Shown here piece by piece: positions 33,310-40,655 of a DNA stretch of 53,413 nucleotides (positions are counted from its first letter, which is position 1; the number at the start of each line of letters is the position of its first letter). The stretch is from positions 1 through 53,413 of the forward strand of contig NZ_SOZA01000035.1 of NCBI RefSeq assembly GCF_004519305.1. Direction: 5' to 3'. The notes under the pieces were generated by a model. It was not told where the DNA came from, ran no database searches, and saw only the letters and a list, made by a program, of their open reading frames with translations. The position numbers were made by a program, and so were the translations under genes. This DNA comes from Pseudomonas sp. RIT623. Lineage in GTDB: Bacteria; Pseudomonadota; Gammaproteobacteria; Pseudomonadales; Pseudomonadaceae.

Positions 33310-34290
33310 ATGGCATTGGTGGGTAGACGCGATGGCCGCAATTTCGGCTACGGCAGACAATTGAGCTACGCAGGACCGCAGGCACTGAAAGACATGTTCG
33401 GCGGCGGTCATTACGGCACAGTCAAGGCGTACTGTGATCGGTGGCAGGCATTCGTAATGTGGTGCCGCTCCGATCAGGGGCCCGGTATCAATGATGCGCG
33501 GATGATTGATCGGAAGGTGTTGGCCGACTATGCGGTGTATCTGCGCGACGTGGTTGGGCGCGGTGATCTCGCCGTCAGCACCGCACAAAACCGGCTATCC
33601 AGCGTTAACAGAACCATGGCGGCGCTTCGCGGTGATCAGTACGTGAAGTTGCCCAGTCCGAGCAAGGCGTTGGGTATGCAGCGCACCGGGATTCGCCACT
33701 CAGTGCCGCAGGGCCAAGACCGCGATCAGGTTAATGAGATCGTCAATGCGCTTTGCCGCAATCATCAGCAACGCGCCGCTGCAATCGTTCTGTTGGCGCG
33801 AGCCACCGGCATGCGCTTGCGTGAGGTGATCCTAGCCGACTTGCCACGGCTGAGCCGTGAGGCTAACGACCTAGGCAGGATCAACATTCAGGACGGCACC
33901 AAAGGCGGCCGAGCTGGCGCCCCGGCGCCCCGTTGGATTGCGGTGCACGACCATATTCAAGGTGCACTTGGGTTTGCACGGCAGGTGTCGCCTGCGGGTA
34001 GCCGCAACCTCATTGCGCCGCACGAAAGCTACCTTGACGCTCTACAGGACATCGTCCGCCCGGCGCGGGACATCCTGCATGCACACAGCCTCAAAGGCTT
34101 TCATGAGCTGCGAGCGGGGTACGCATGTGAGCGCTACGAGCAAATCACCCAACACCGCGCACCTATAAACGGGGGTCAATGCTGCCAGTTAGATCAGCAC
34201 CTTGACCGCGAGGCTCGGAGGCAAATCAGCTATGAGCTGGGGCACGGTCGGGTCGACGTCGTCACTGCGTACATTGGAGGGCGTACATGA
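33310..34290 (+). CDS. Second tyrosine recombinase (integrase-domain protein)
   Basis: 326-aa protein starting MALVGRRDGRNFGYGRQLSY. A SAM-like DNA-binding N-terminus (TVKAYCDRWQAFVMWCRSDQ, AVYLRDVVGRG) precedes a catalytic domain with all tyrosine-recombinase residues: Arg in ATGMRLREVILADLP, HxxR in GFHELRAGYACERYEQ, His and Tyr in LGHGRVDVVTAYIGG. It is unrelated in layout to the P4-type integrase upstream and resembles the compact integrase family found in Pseudomonas integrative elements. GAGG precedes ATG 33310. It ends in an ATGA overlap with the next gene. Confidence 0.82.
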   Translation: MALVGRRDGRNFGYGRQLSYAGPQALKDMFGGGHYGTVKAYCDRWQAFVMWCRSDQGPGINDARMIDRKVLADYAVYLRDVVGRGDLAVSTAQNRLSSVNRTMAALRGDQYVKLPSPSKALGMQRTGIRHSVPQGQDRDQVNEIVNALCRNHQQRAAAIVLLARATGMRLREVILADLPRLSREANDLGRINIQDGTKGGRAGAPAPRWIAVHDHIQGALGFARQVSPAGSRNLIAPHESYLDALQDIVRPARDILHAHSLKGFHELRAGYACERYEQITQHRAPINGGQCCQLDQHLDREARRQISYELGHGRVDVVTAYIGGRT

Positions 34291-34574
34291 GCAAGCCATT
34301 CGATATGGAGCTGTTCTTAACCAGCGTCCTGACCGGGTCCTACGCGACGCGGCAACGCCATTTGCGGCAGGCAAAGGTTATCCAAACTGCAATCGCTGAG
34401 CGATGGCAACGAGAAACGCCTTGGGTTTGGCAAAGAAAGCATGTCGCTTGGTTCCTGGATCATCGCCTACGTGAACGCAGTGACGCAACGCGTTATTACT
34501 ATCGACTGACCGTGGAGCTGCTAGTTCGTCGTTTAGAAAAAACATGGTTCTTCAAGTGCCAAGCGAAGATCTGA
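34287..34574 (+). CDS. Small protein coupled to the second recombinase
   Basis: 95-aa basic protein, start overlapping the recombinase stop by four bases. The block ATRQRHLRQAKVIQTAIAER and the following DATRYYYRLTVELLVRRLE resemble the helical core-binding domain of tyrosine recombinases without a catalytic domain. Likely a DNA-binding accessory factor, for example a directionality factor or partner subunit. This is inference; I recognise no named family. Confidence 0.6.
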   Translation: MSKPFDMELFLTSVLTGSYATRQRHLRQAKVIQTAIAERWQRETPWVWQRKHVAWFLDHRLRERSDATRYYYRLTVELLVRRLEKTWFFKCQAKI

Positions 34575-34606
34575 TTGATAGTAGCGACCGACCTCTTTCG
34601 AGCCAA

Positions 34607-34633
34607 AGCAGCCCTTTGTGAAGGGCTGTTCTT
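34607..34633 (+). terminator. Terminator after the recombinase pair
   Basis: AGCAGCCCTT/AAGGGCTGTT stem (34607-34616 with 34621-34630), loop TGTG, then TTCTT. The short T-run makes it moderate rather than strong. Confidence 0.65.
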
Positions 34634-34843
34634 GGAAGGAGCAGACTGCCCCCTAAAAAATAAATACGTCTTATTTCTATTTAGGTGAGTGAAGTGGTTT
34701 TCGATATGGCAGATTTTGACCTCCAGGATGGATGCAGATTGCCATTACTAGCAGGTGTCGCTACGCTCAACATTTTTACGGATTCACAATCGACATAGAC
34801 AACAGCTGATAACCTCTTCAAAAAACACGTATGGAGCACGCAT
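34634..34843 (+). ncRNA. Candidate leader/antitoxin RNA upstream of the deaminase (AvcI-like position)
   Basis: 210-base AT-rich gap between the terminator at 34607 and the deaminase gene. In Vibrio the deaminase AvcD is held inactive by a small RNA, AvcI, encoded directly upstream. Here the gap has the right place and size. A possible promoter is TTGCCA (34739-34744), 17 bases, TACGCT (34762-34767), with another TTGACC at 34716; AAATAA/TTATTT form a small hairpin near 34659. No conserved AvcI sequence was recognised; the call rests on context. Confidence 0.3.
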
Positions 34844-36682
34844 ATGTCAGAACTCTCCGGGAACTCATCATCTAGAGCTATTGGAAGCGTTTATAAAGAG
34901 AATAAAAGATTTGTTGTAATTGGTTTGACTGGAAGAACAGGTTCAGGTTGCTCTACATCAGCAGAAATTCTTTGTAGTACCGCCATTGAGCTTCCAGAGA
35001 ACGCATATGTCGGAATATCTAATAATGAGCTAAGAAAACACCGAATAATTAAAAAATTCATTGAGCATCGATGGCAGCCATTTAAGTGTCTTCAAGTTAG
35101 AACGGTTATAACTAGATTCATCCTTGCATTAAATTTTTCGGAATTTTGTCGCTTTGTTTCAGATGTTATGGCTAGAGATATACATAATGCCTCAGAGGCC
35201 ATGAGGGAGATAAAAGAAGAGTATGATAATCTACATGTCGAGATATCGGAATATCTTAGGAGTCCGGAAAGCACGCTAGATGAAATAGAAGATAAGCAAG
35301 AATTTGCTTTTGATCTATACTTCAATAGGTTGCCGGTCTTCTCGGATAAAATACGAGAAGGTCTAAAAAAAATTTCGCTTGATGCATACACAAAAATATA
35401 CCAGGCCGCAGGCGATAACATACGAGCGTCAGGTCAAGCAAATAGTTCTAGGTTTGATGATTCAAAAGTTTTTCATTTCCCTAGGACTATAAATAAAATA
35501 ATAAAGTCTGCGCACCATTTGGCTCGAAAGAATAATGAGTCCTGTTTCATTGTGATTGATGCTATTAGGAATCCATACGAAGCAATATTTTTCAAAGAGC
35601 GTTACGCTGGTTTTTATCTGGTATCAATAAACACAGAAAATGAAAATAGGCTGGCCCACCTCCGCAGTACACACAAATTCTCTGAGTCTCAAATAAAAGA
35701 CCTTGATGAAAAAGAGTACCCAAGAAAGCTTTCTGGGTATAGTAAGTTCATATCGCAAAACATTCAGAAATGCATTGAGATATCCGATATACACATACAC
35801 AATCCTAGAAAAGAGCAGTTCAATAATGTTGAGCTTAAGTGTCAGCTTGCTTGGTATGTTTCTCTAGTGCAACATCCAGGCTTGGTGATGCCAACATCTT
35901 TGGAGAACTGCATGCAAATTGCTTATACGGTCAAGCAAAGTTCAGGATGTATATCAAGACAAGTGGGAGCGGTTGTAACGGATGAGGAGTTCTCAGTAAA
36001 ATCAGTTGGGTGGAACAACACGCCACAGGGACAGGTGCCATGCCTTCTCAGAAATGCCGAAGATTTACTGCTTGGTCAAGACACTCCTGCATATAGTGAG
36101 TATGAAAGAAATGATATTAAATTCAGGGAGGTTTTGCATGAGAAATTTGATGGGCTTAGAAAATCAACCTTGTTGGAAGGTCGTAATTTGTCCTTCTGCT
36201 TTAAAGACATGCAAAATGAAATAGACGGTGAAAAAAACCAAGTTCACACTCGTTCGCTGCACGCCGAAGAGAATGCTTTCCTTCAGATTTCAAAGCATGG
36301 TGGAATGAAGCTTAGGAATGGAGTACTATTTACTACAGCCAGTCCATGCGAACTTTGCTCCAAGAAAGCTTACCAGCTTGGAATAAGTAAAATTGTATAC
36401 ATTGATCCATACCCTGGAATTGCCACTAGGCATACTCTATTGGTCGGAAGCAGCAGGCCAGAGTTACAGCTTTACAGGGGCGCAGTTGGTAGGGCATATC
36501 ACCAGCTTTATCAGCCAATAATGCCATACAAGGATGAGCTTGAAACGCTGCTATCTATACCCGGTAGCGCAAACAAAAAAGCTATTCGGGCAAAAATGCT
36601 AGAAAAAGAAAATCTAGAACTAAGAGAAGAACTTGCTCGGCTGAAAAAACAGCTAGATGATCTTAATAATCATAAAGGATAA
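34844..36682 (+). CDS. avcD: AvcD-type antiphage deoxycytidylate deaminase (P-loop NTPase + deaminase)
   Basis: 612-aa fusion protein. Residues about 22-340 form a P-loop NTPase/nucleotide-kinase-like domain with FVVIGLTGRTGSGCSTSAE; the Walker A Lys is replaced by Cys36. Residues about 350-560 form a zinc-dependent dCMP deaminase domain: GCISRQVGAVV (Cys369), LHAEENAF (His473, Glu475) and SPCELCSKKAY (Cys502, Cys505). The C-terminus (AKMLEKENLELREELARLKK) is a coiled coil. This is the architecture of the AvcD/dCTP-deaminase defence proteins that deplete dCTP during infection. GGAG is seven bases before ATG. The gene is much more AT-rich than the chromosome, implying transfer. Confidence 0.85.
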   Translation: MSELSGNSSSRAIGSVYKENKRFVVIGLTGRTGSGCSTSAEILCSTAIELPENAYVGISNNELRKHRIIKKFIEHRWQPFKCLQVRTVITRFILALNFSEFCRFVSDVMARDIHNASEAMREIKEEYDNLHVEISEYLRSPESTLDEIEDKQEFAFDLYFNRLPVFSDKIREGLKKISLDAYTKIYQAAGDNIRASGQANSSRFDDSKVFHFPRTINKIIKSAHHLARKNNESCFIVIDAIRNPYEAIFFKERYAGFYLVSINTENENRLAHLRSTHKFSESQIKDLDEKEYPRKLSGYSKFISQNIQKCIEISDIHIHNPRKEQFNNVELKCQLAWYVSLVQHPGLVMPTSLENCMQIAYTVKQSSGCISRQVGAVVTDEEFSVKSVGWNNTPQGQVPCLLRNAEDLLLGQDTPAYSEYERNDIKFREVLHEKFDGLRKSTLLEGRNLSFCFKDMQNEIDGEKNQVHTRSLHAEENAFLQISKHGGMKLRNGVLFTTASPCELCSKKAYQLGISKIVYIDPYPGIATRHTLLVGSSRPELQLYRGAVGRAYHQLYQPIMPYKDELETLLSIPGSANKKAIRAKMLEKENLELREELARLKKQLDDLNNHKG

Positions 36683-37175
36683 GCCGCCTATTTGTATGGG
36701 GGTATCAATGTCCTGGGTAGAACGAGAAGAGTCGGCTTTGAACCTGACAACTTCTTATGACTGACCACACGCTTATCATTTTCAGATACTCCAGGATGAG
36801 TGCTGTTTGTCGGAGAATCTTTGGGGAAACGACCGTAATGGGTCGATGGCCGCCAGTTACGGCTGAACGCTATCGATCCATAGCTGCCTCTCGCGAAGGG
36901 CAGCAATCGGCCAGAATCGGACATTAATAGACTGAAGCGCTCAGCCCATGATTGAGCGCAGACACACTGCTGATGACTTTGTATTCTCGGAAAAATTTCT
37001 CGTAATTCCTTTTGCCCTTCTAGCGTGACTAGTGCTTGGAGTAACTGGCTAAAGGGGTAAGGCATAGGCAAAAAGCGTCATGCGGCACAAGTATCCGAAA
37101 GAATCGGGCCATTTCCATCTCCCAACTGTTAAGTTAGGTTTTTCGAGCGACTAAAATGCAATATGGAAGGCATGT
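36683..37175. other. Gap with degenerate chromosomal remnant
   Basis: About 490 bases with no gene I accept. The plus-strand stretch near 36893-36925 (CGCGAAGGGCAGCAATCGGC) resembles an intergenic remnant I remember from many Pseudomonas genomes. A 127-codon minus-strand frame (36688-37071) has no protein-like pattern. The last ~90 bases are AT-rich and should contain the promoter of the next gene. Confidence 0.4.
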
Positions 37176-38177
37176 ATGAAGCACTGGACTGAACCAAATG
37201 GAATGTTTTTGATTCAAATTCCAATCGATTGGCAGTACCTTAATTCAGGCCTTAGCGACTATGAGGAGAAGTCGCCTTACGGGTTTCAACCTTATGAAGA
37301 CCCCCTAGGTTGCTTTCAGATAAGTTGTTATCCGCTGAGCGAGCTTGCTCCTAGCATCGCCATAGCCAATCCAAACGGAGTCAGAAATTTAAGCTGGAAG
37401 GCGTCCAGGGAAGATAATTCCGAATTTTGCACACATCTGTTCTTCGGCGCTTATTATGATCAAGCATTGATAGGTAAATATATCTACGATGCGGGTCTTG
37501 AAGGCGACAAGAGGATTGCCAAACAGCTTGGGATCGCGATTGAAATCCTAAACTCGGTTGTGATAGTCCCAGAGAGTGATCGTAAACTGGCTGCTGATCT
37601 CGATAAGTTTGATCGATTCACAGGGGCTCTTGCGGCGTCACATGATCTCCTATATGCAGCAATTGATGCAGGGGCATGTATTGAGATAATTGCAATTGCA
37701 GCAAATCAAATAGATGCATATTTAAGATTGAGTCTGGTAATTGCAACGCAGCTAGAGAAAAAGACGAACGATATCGAAACTAGATACTTGTTCCAAGCAG
37801 ATGGAGAGAAGGGGATAATGGAAAGGAAGGTTTTCGAAGATGCTTTAAAATTAAAAGTAATTGATCTGGAGGCTTTTAATGGCTTGAATGAGCTCTACAA
37901 CTTGAGAAATCGCGTTATTCACCGATACATAATCTCAGATATCAAATCACGTGATCTCGTCGAGATTGCTGGGAAATATTTGAGCGCTTTGGAACGAACA
38001 CGTCTAACTCTTCGCGACTTCGAGCAGAAACAAGCAGTCGTGCCTTATGGGGTGTACGGAACGAAGTTTGGTAAAACCCTTGTTACGGACGACGCTATAA
38101 GGCGGTTACATGCAAGCGCAAATGACAAACATCTTCTTGAAAAATATAAGAGAAGCGTTAGTGACAGAAGAAGCTAG
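37176..38177 (+). CDS. HEPN-like protein with N-terminal beta domain (putative defence RNase)
   Basis: 333-aa protein. The N-terminal ~130 residues (FLIQIPIDWQYLNSGLSDYE, GCFQISCYPL) look like a small beta-rich domain. The C-terminal part is helical: CIEIIAIAANQIDAYLRLSL, KVFEDALKLKVIDLEAFNGL and NLRNRVIHRYIISD. RNRVIH (Arg244-His249) is the RNxxxH catalytic motif of HEPN ribonucleases, and the preceding helices fit that fold. HEPN proteins commonly act in abortive infection. AT-rich, following the deaminase in the same direction but 490 bases away. Function is inferred from one motif and the context. Confidence 0.6.
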   Translation: MKHWTEPNGMFLIQIPIDWQYLNSGLSDYEEKSPYGFQPYEDPLGCFQISCYPLSELAPSIAIANPNGVRNLSWKASREDNSEFCTHLFFGAYYDQALIGKYIYDAGLEGDKRIAKQLGIAIEILNSVVIVPESDRKLAADLDKFDRFTGALAASHDLLYAAIDAGACIEIIAIAANQIDAYLRLSLVIATQLEKKTNDIETRYLFQADGEKGIMERKVFEDALKLKVIDLEAFNGLNELYNLRNRVIHRYIISDIKSRDLVEIAGKYLSALERTRLTLRDFEQKQAVVPYGVYGTKFGKTLVTDDAIRRLHASANDKHLLEKYKRSVSDRRS

Positions 38178-38247
38178 GCTCTGTACGAAATCCCGAGAAA
38201 CCTAATCGCCGCCCCTCAGCTGCGGAGATTTTGTAGAGCCCCCACCA

Positions 38248-38441
38248 TCAACGAAAAGGAATTCTGTGATGGAAATGCGTTACGAACCTTGAGGCCTGCT
38301 CGTCAACCAATATATTCCAGTAGCGCTGGTCCAATCCATCATTTTTTCATTCCAGCAACCGCCAAGCCCTTGTGCAAGCACTTGGGCCACGTCCTCGAAC
38401 ATCTTCCAGCCAGCGTCCTCTGATATCTCGATCGTCGCCAT
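38248..38441 (-). pseudogene. Frameshifted small gene (DUF3630-like?)
   Basis: From ATG 38441 the minus strand reads MATIEISEDAGWKMFEDVAQ...LGGCWNEKM and then stops 53 codons in, at 38280. Shifting frame at a run of six A in GAAAAAATG gives GLDQRYWNILVDEQASRFVT, which continues the same family pattern (LGGxWxEKxDGLDQRYW) to a stop at 38248. One missing A explains both frames. The pattern resembles a small uncharacterised family, possibly DUF3630, from memory. It may be a decayed gene or a base-call error in a homopolymer. Confidence 0.5.
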
Positions 38442-38541
38442 ACGTCACTTCACCCAGCAGACACAGATTTTTGTGGCTCCCGCGAACGACTGCAATGGAT
38501 CGTTTTCTGTAGTTCCCCAATCTAGCATTTGAGGCAGCTGG

Positions 38542-38621
38542 GCGTAGCTCTCACTTGGCCTTCCGCAATTCCCGATTCGATTCCACTGAAAGCCATAACT
38601 AGCTGATTTGTCTATAGATAC
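38542..38621. repeat. 80-bp direct repeat, left copy
   Basis: About 72 of 80 positions match 39527-39606, in the same orientation; the core AAAGCCATAACTAGCTGATT is identical. Weaker similarity extends further left (TCGTTTTCTGT...). The pair brackets the DUF6602-like gene. Confidence 0.85.
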
Positions 38622-38679
38622 AGATATCCATAAAGGCATCGGTCAGCGATCTTTGTAGAGCTGATAGGCAGTGAAATTA

Positions 38680-39384
38680 TCAAGAGATATACGCCTCCCA
38701 CTGCACGCCACGCATTACTAAGCGACCAGTTACTTTTGAGAGTAACGCAAGCAAGCGAGCCAAACCCACCCCAGCTTCGTTGAAGAGAATGTATGCAGCA
38801 GTACCGTCATGACCAAATAGAACTCCGTCGTTCTTGATCAGAATCCCTTTTGTTAAATCTAAATAGACATCTGGCTGACCTGTTGCGGGCAGCTCTGTTA
38901 GTTTGCGCTCAATGACATCCAAAGCAGAGCCTCCATATGTTACAACAACATTCAATATCCTTGCATATGGCCAGTCTAGGTCGCCTAATTCAACTCCCTC
39001 TAATGTGCTTGGTACTAGCTTGTTCACGCTTTCAATATTGATCGCAATAGCGTCGAGAGTAGATGGGGAGATTTGGGTCTTAATTTCGAAAGTCGCTACA
39101 GTTCCCTCCTGAAATATAAGATCATGGCCGCTAGCAAAAGGTAGTCTTGGCATAGACCGCAACATCAGAACAATGTCTTGTTGTTTTGAACGCCCCCCGT
39201 TCGAGTCAATAATCATCCCACTCACAACGCTGGTCATTTCTGGGAGATGCGCAATGAGAAAATCTTGGATAAGGCGTTCGCGCGCCGACCCAGCGGTGGC
39301 AGAGTGACCTAGCACGTTGCTCATTTCATATTGAGCATTCAATGCTTTAACAGCTCCTTGGCAGTATTGGACTAGCGGTTTCAT
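38680..39384 (-). CDS. DUF6602-like putative PD-(D/E)XK nuclease
   Basis: 234-aa protein. SARERLIQDFLIAHLPEMTS and VVSGMIIDSNGGRSKQQDIV are followed by EGTVATFEIKTQISPSTLDA. Asp70 in QQDIV and Glu100-x-Lys102 in FEIKT form the D...ExK core of restriction-type nucleases. I match it to the DUF6602 family of uncharacterised proteins. ATG 39384 is chosen; the frame extends to a TTG at 39447. It is minus strand, opposite to the other island cargo, and sits between two direct repeats. A defence role is plausible but unproved. Confidence 0.65.
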   Translation of the reverse strand: MKPLVQYCQGAVKALNAQYEMSNVLGHSATAGSARERLIQDFLIAHLPEMTSVVSGMIIDSNGGRSKQQDIVLMLRSMPRLPFASGHDLIFQEGTVATFEIKTQISPSTLDAIAINIESVNKLVPSTLEGVELGDLDWPYARILNVVVTYGGSALDVIERKLTELPATGQPDVYLDLTKGILIKNDGVLFGHDGTAAYILFNEAGVGLARLLALLSKVTGRLVMRGVQWEAYIS

Positions 39385-39526
39385 TCGGCAGCTCTTTTTT
39401 GGATTTGCGTGAGCCACGATTCTGTAGAAGTCTCGGAGGGACTGCAAATGGCTGTCAGTTGTTCTCTGCCAAGTGCAGCTATGGGTCGTTTTCTGTCGTC
39501 CCTCTCATAGCTTTCGGGGCGGGTGT

Positions 39527-39606
39527 GCGTAGCTCGCACTGGATCCTCCGCAAGTCCCGATTCGATTCCACTAAAAGCCATAACTAGCTGATTTGTTTAT
39601 AGATAC
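39527..39606. repeat. 80-bp direct repeat, right copy
   Basis: Partner of 38542-38621 at about 90% identity. The stretch 39607-39900 that follows contains no gene I can support. Confidence 0.85.
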
Positions 39607-39905
39607 CCTATGAGGTACGTCAAGAAATCCACTAAATTCCAACCCCGCGAAAACCGGGCCCTCCCGACCAACAACCGTCCGTCTGTCTCCGTACTGTTCT
39701 TCGTAAACCTCAATCAAGCTTCGTTCAGCGGCGCCGAACCGGCCCTTTGGGTGGCGTTTACGTGTCCTTGAGTTTGTAGGCGGTTTCCCGCAGCATCCAT
39801 CGCCTTTTTCCAGCCTTCCTAAGCTTGCATTAGCAGCCTCCAAGGCATAAATTCCCTCCGTCGCCGAAGCATCGGCGACGCGACCTTGGCCGGTCGGAAT
39901 CGAAA

Positions 39906-39945
39906 GGCGCAACAGCGCCCAGTCTTCATCGCAGGCGCTTTTTTT
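39906..39945 (+). terminator. Terminator with overlapping alternative hairpin
   Basis: GCGCC (39915-39919) can pair with GGCGC (39934-39938), followed by seven T: a terminator-like structure. The same GCGCC can instead pair with GGCGC at 39906-39910 across AACA. The two pairings exclude each other, as in an attenuator. Stems are only five base pairs. Confidence 0.5.
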
Positions 39946-39965
39946 GTGCCCGCGATGTCGCGTCA

Positions 39966-40092
39966 TGGCGGTGGTGCGCGGGACACCTTCGGGTGTGCCG
40001 GGCCCCTTTCGTCCCGGTCGGCCAACCCGCGTACTGCTGCCACCTAAACTTGCTTGGCCGCGAGCGGTGGCAGTTCCACAACGAAAGGAACT
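39966..40092 (+). ncRNA. Candidate structured leader RNA: three-way junction and alternative hairpins
   Basis: P1: 39966-39982 pairs with 40026-40042, 17 continuous base pairs including four G-U. P2: ACACC-TTCG-GGTGT (39983-39996), a UUCG tetraloop. P3: 39997-40002 with 40013-40018. An alternative stem CTGCCACC (40037-40044)/GGTGGCAG (40066-40073) competes for the 3' side of P1. AGTTCC (40072-40077)/GGAACT (40087-40092) covers the Shine-Dalgarno of the next ORF. The G-U pairs would be mismatches on the other strand, so the plus strand is the folded one. Confidence 0.6.
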
Positions 40093-40097
40093 CATGC

Positions 40098-40235
40098 ATG
40101 ACCACCAAGATACTGAGGATCCTCGCATCCGCTCTCCGCCGCCCAACCCGTGCGGCCACCCCATCCCCAACCTTCTACCCGATCGACAGCCAGTCCCTCG
40201 CCGAGCGCGCCAACCGCGAGGTGCGCCATGACTGA
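40098..40235 (+). CDS. 45-aa ORF behind the structured leader
   Basis: ATG 40098 follows AAGGAA (40085-40090) by seven bases and encodes MTTKILRILASALRRPTRAA and on to SLAERANREVRHD. The N-terminal half is a basic amphipathic helix. It overlaps the next ORF by eight bases, suggesting coupled translation. No family recognised. The Shine-Dalgarno lies in the 3' arm of a short hairpin, so translation may be controlled. Confidence 0.5.
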   Translation: MTTKILRILASALRRPTRAATPSPTFYPIDSQSLAERANREVRHD

Positions 40236-40458
40236 CCATGAACGCATGTCTACCCTGCAAAGCTACGTCTGGACCCTCGAACTGCTAGGCGAGGCGCTGG
40301 TCCAGCATGACGAGGTGCTCGAGTGCGAGCACAACCCGCAACTGAGCTTCCGCAACACTGCGGGCATTCACCAGGCGATCCGGATCATCAGCCGGTTGGC
40401 CAGCGAGCAGTTCGGCAAGCTGGAGGCGATGAAGGAGGAGAGTGTTTCTGGGGATTGA
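40228..40458 (+). CDS. Small acidic helical protein of unknown function
   Basis: 76-aa protein starting MTDHERMSTLQSYVWTLELL and ending in an acidic tail. Mostly helical, with HQAIRIISRLASEQFGKLEA. Start overlaps the end of the 45-aa ORF. Codon use fits the chromosome rather than the AT-rich island, so the island probably ends before 39900. Unknown role. Confidence 0.6.
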   Translation: MTDHERMSTLQSYVWTLELLGEALVQHDEVLECEHNPQLSFRNTAGIHQAIRIISRLASEQFGKLEAMKEESVSGD

Positions 40459-40471
40459 TGCTGCGGAGTAT

Positions 40472-40517
40472 TGGGGCCGCTTTGCGGCCCTTTCGCGGCA
40501 CAAGGCCGCTCCTACAG
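40472..40517. repeat. Single REP copy (GGAGCGGCC family)
   Basis: GGCCGCTTTGCGGCCCTTTC followed by GCGGCACAAGGCCGCTCCTA, one unpaired REP after the 40228 gene. Confidence 0.8.
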
Positions 40518-40655
40518 GTACGGCGTTAGCTTGAGATTCTGCGGAGTCCTGTGCCGATGCTACTTGCCCGCGAAGGGCTGCACAGCAACCTCGCTAGTGG
40601 CGATGAAGCGCTAACTGAGCAGGTCAGCATTTTCAACGCCCCCCCACATCAGGCC

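Noticed and set aside
36688..37071. 127-codon minus-strand frame between the deaminase and HEPN genes
   Set aside because: No Shine-Dalgarno or protein-like pattern; overlaps what looks like a degenerate intergenic sequence common in Pseudomonas.
38572..38590. TTCGATTCC in the direct repeats as a possible attR matching the tRNA-Thr T-arm
   Set aside because: Only nine bases match, and the remainder of the tRNA 3' end is absent; likely chance.
38445..38639. 64-codon minus-strand frame
   Set aside because: Lies largely within the left direct repeat, and the same peptide end recurs in the right copy, showing that it is repeat sequence.
39571..40260. 229-codon minus-strand frame
   Set aside because: Crosses the right direct repeat, the terminator and the structured leader; better explained as non-coding or plus-strand RNA.
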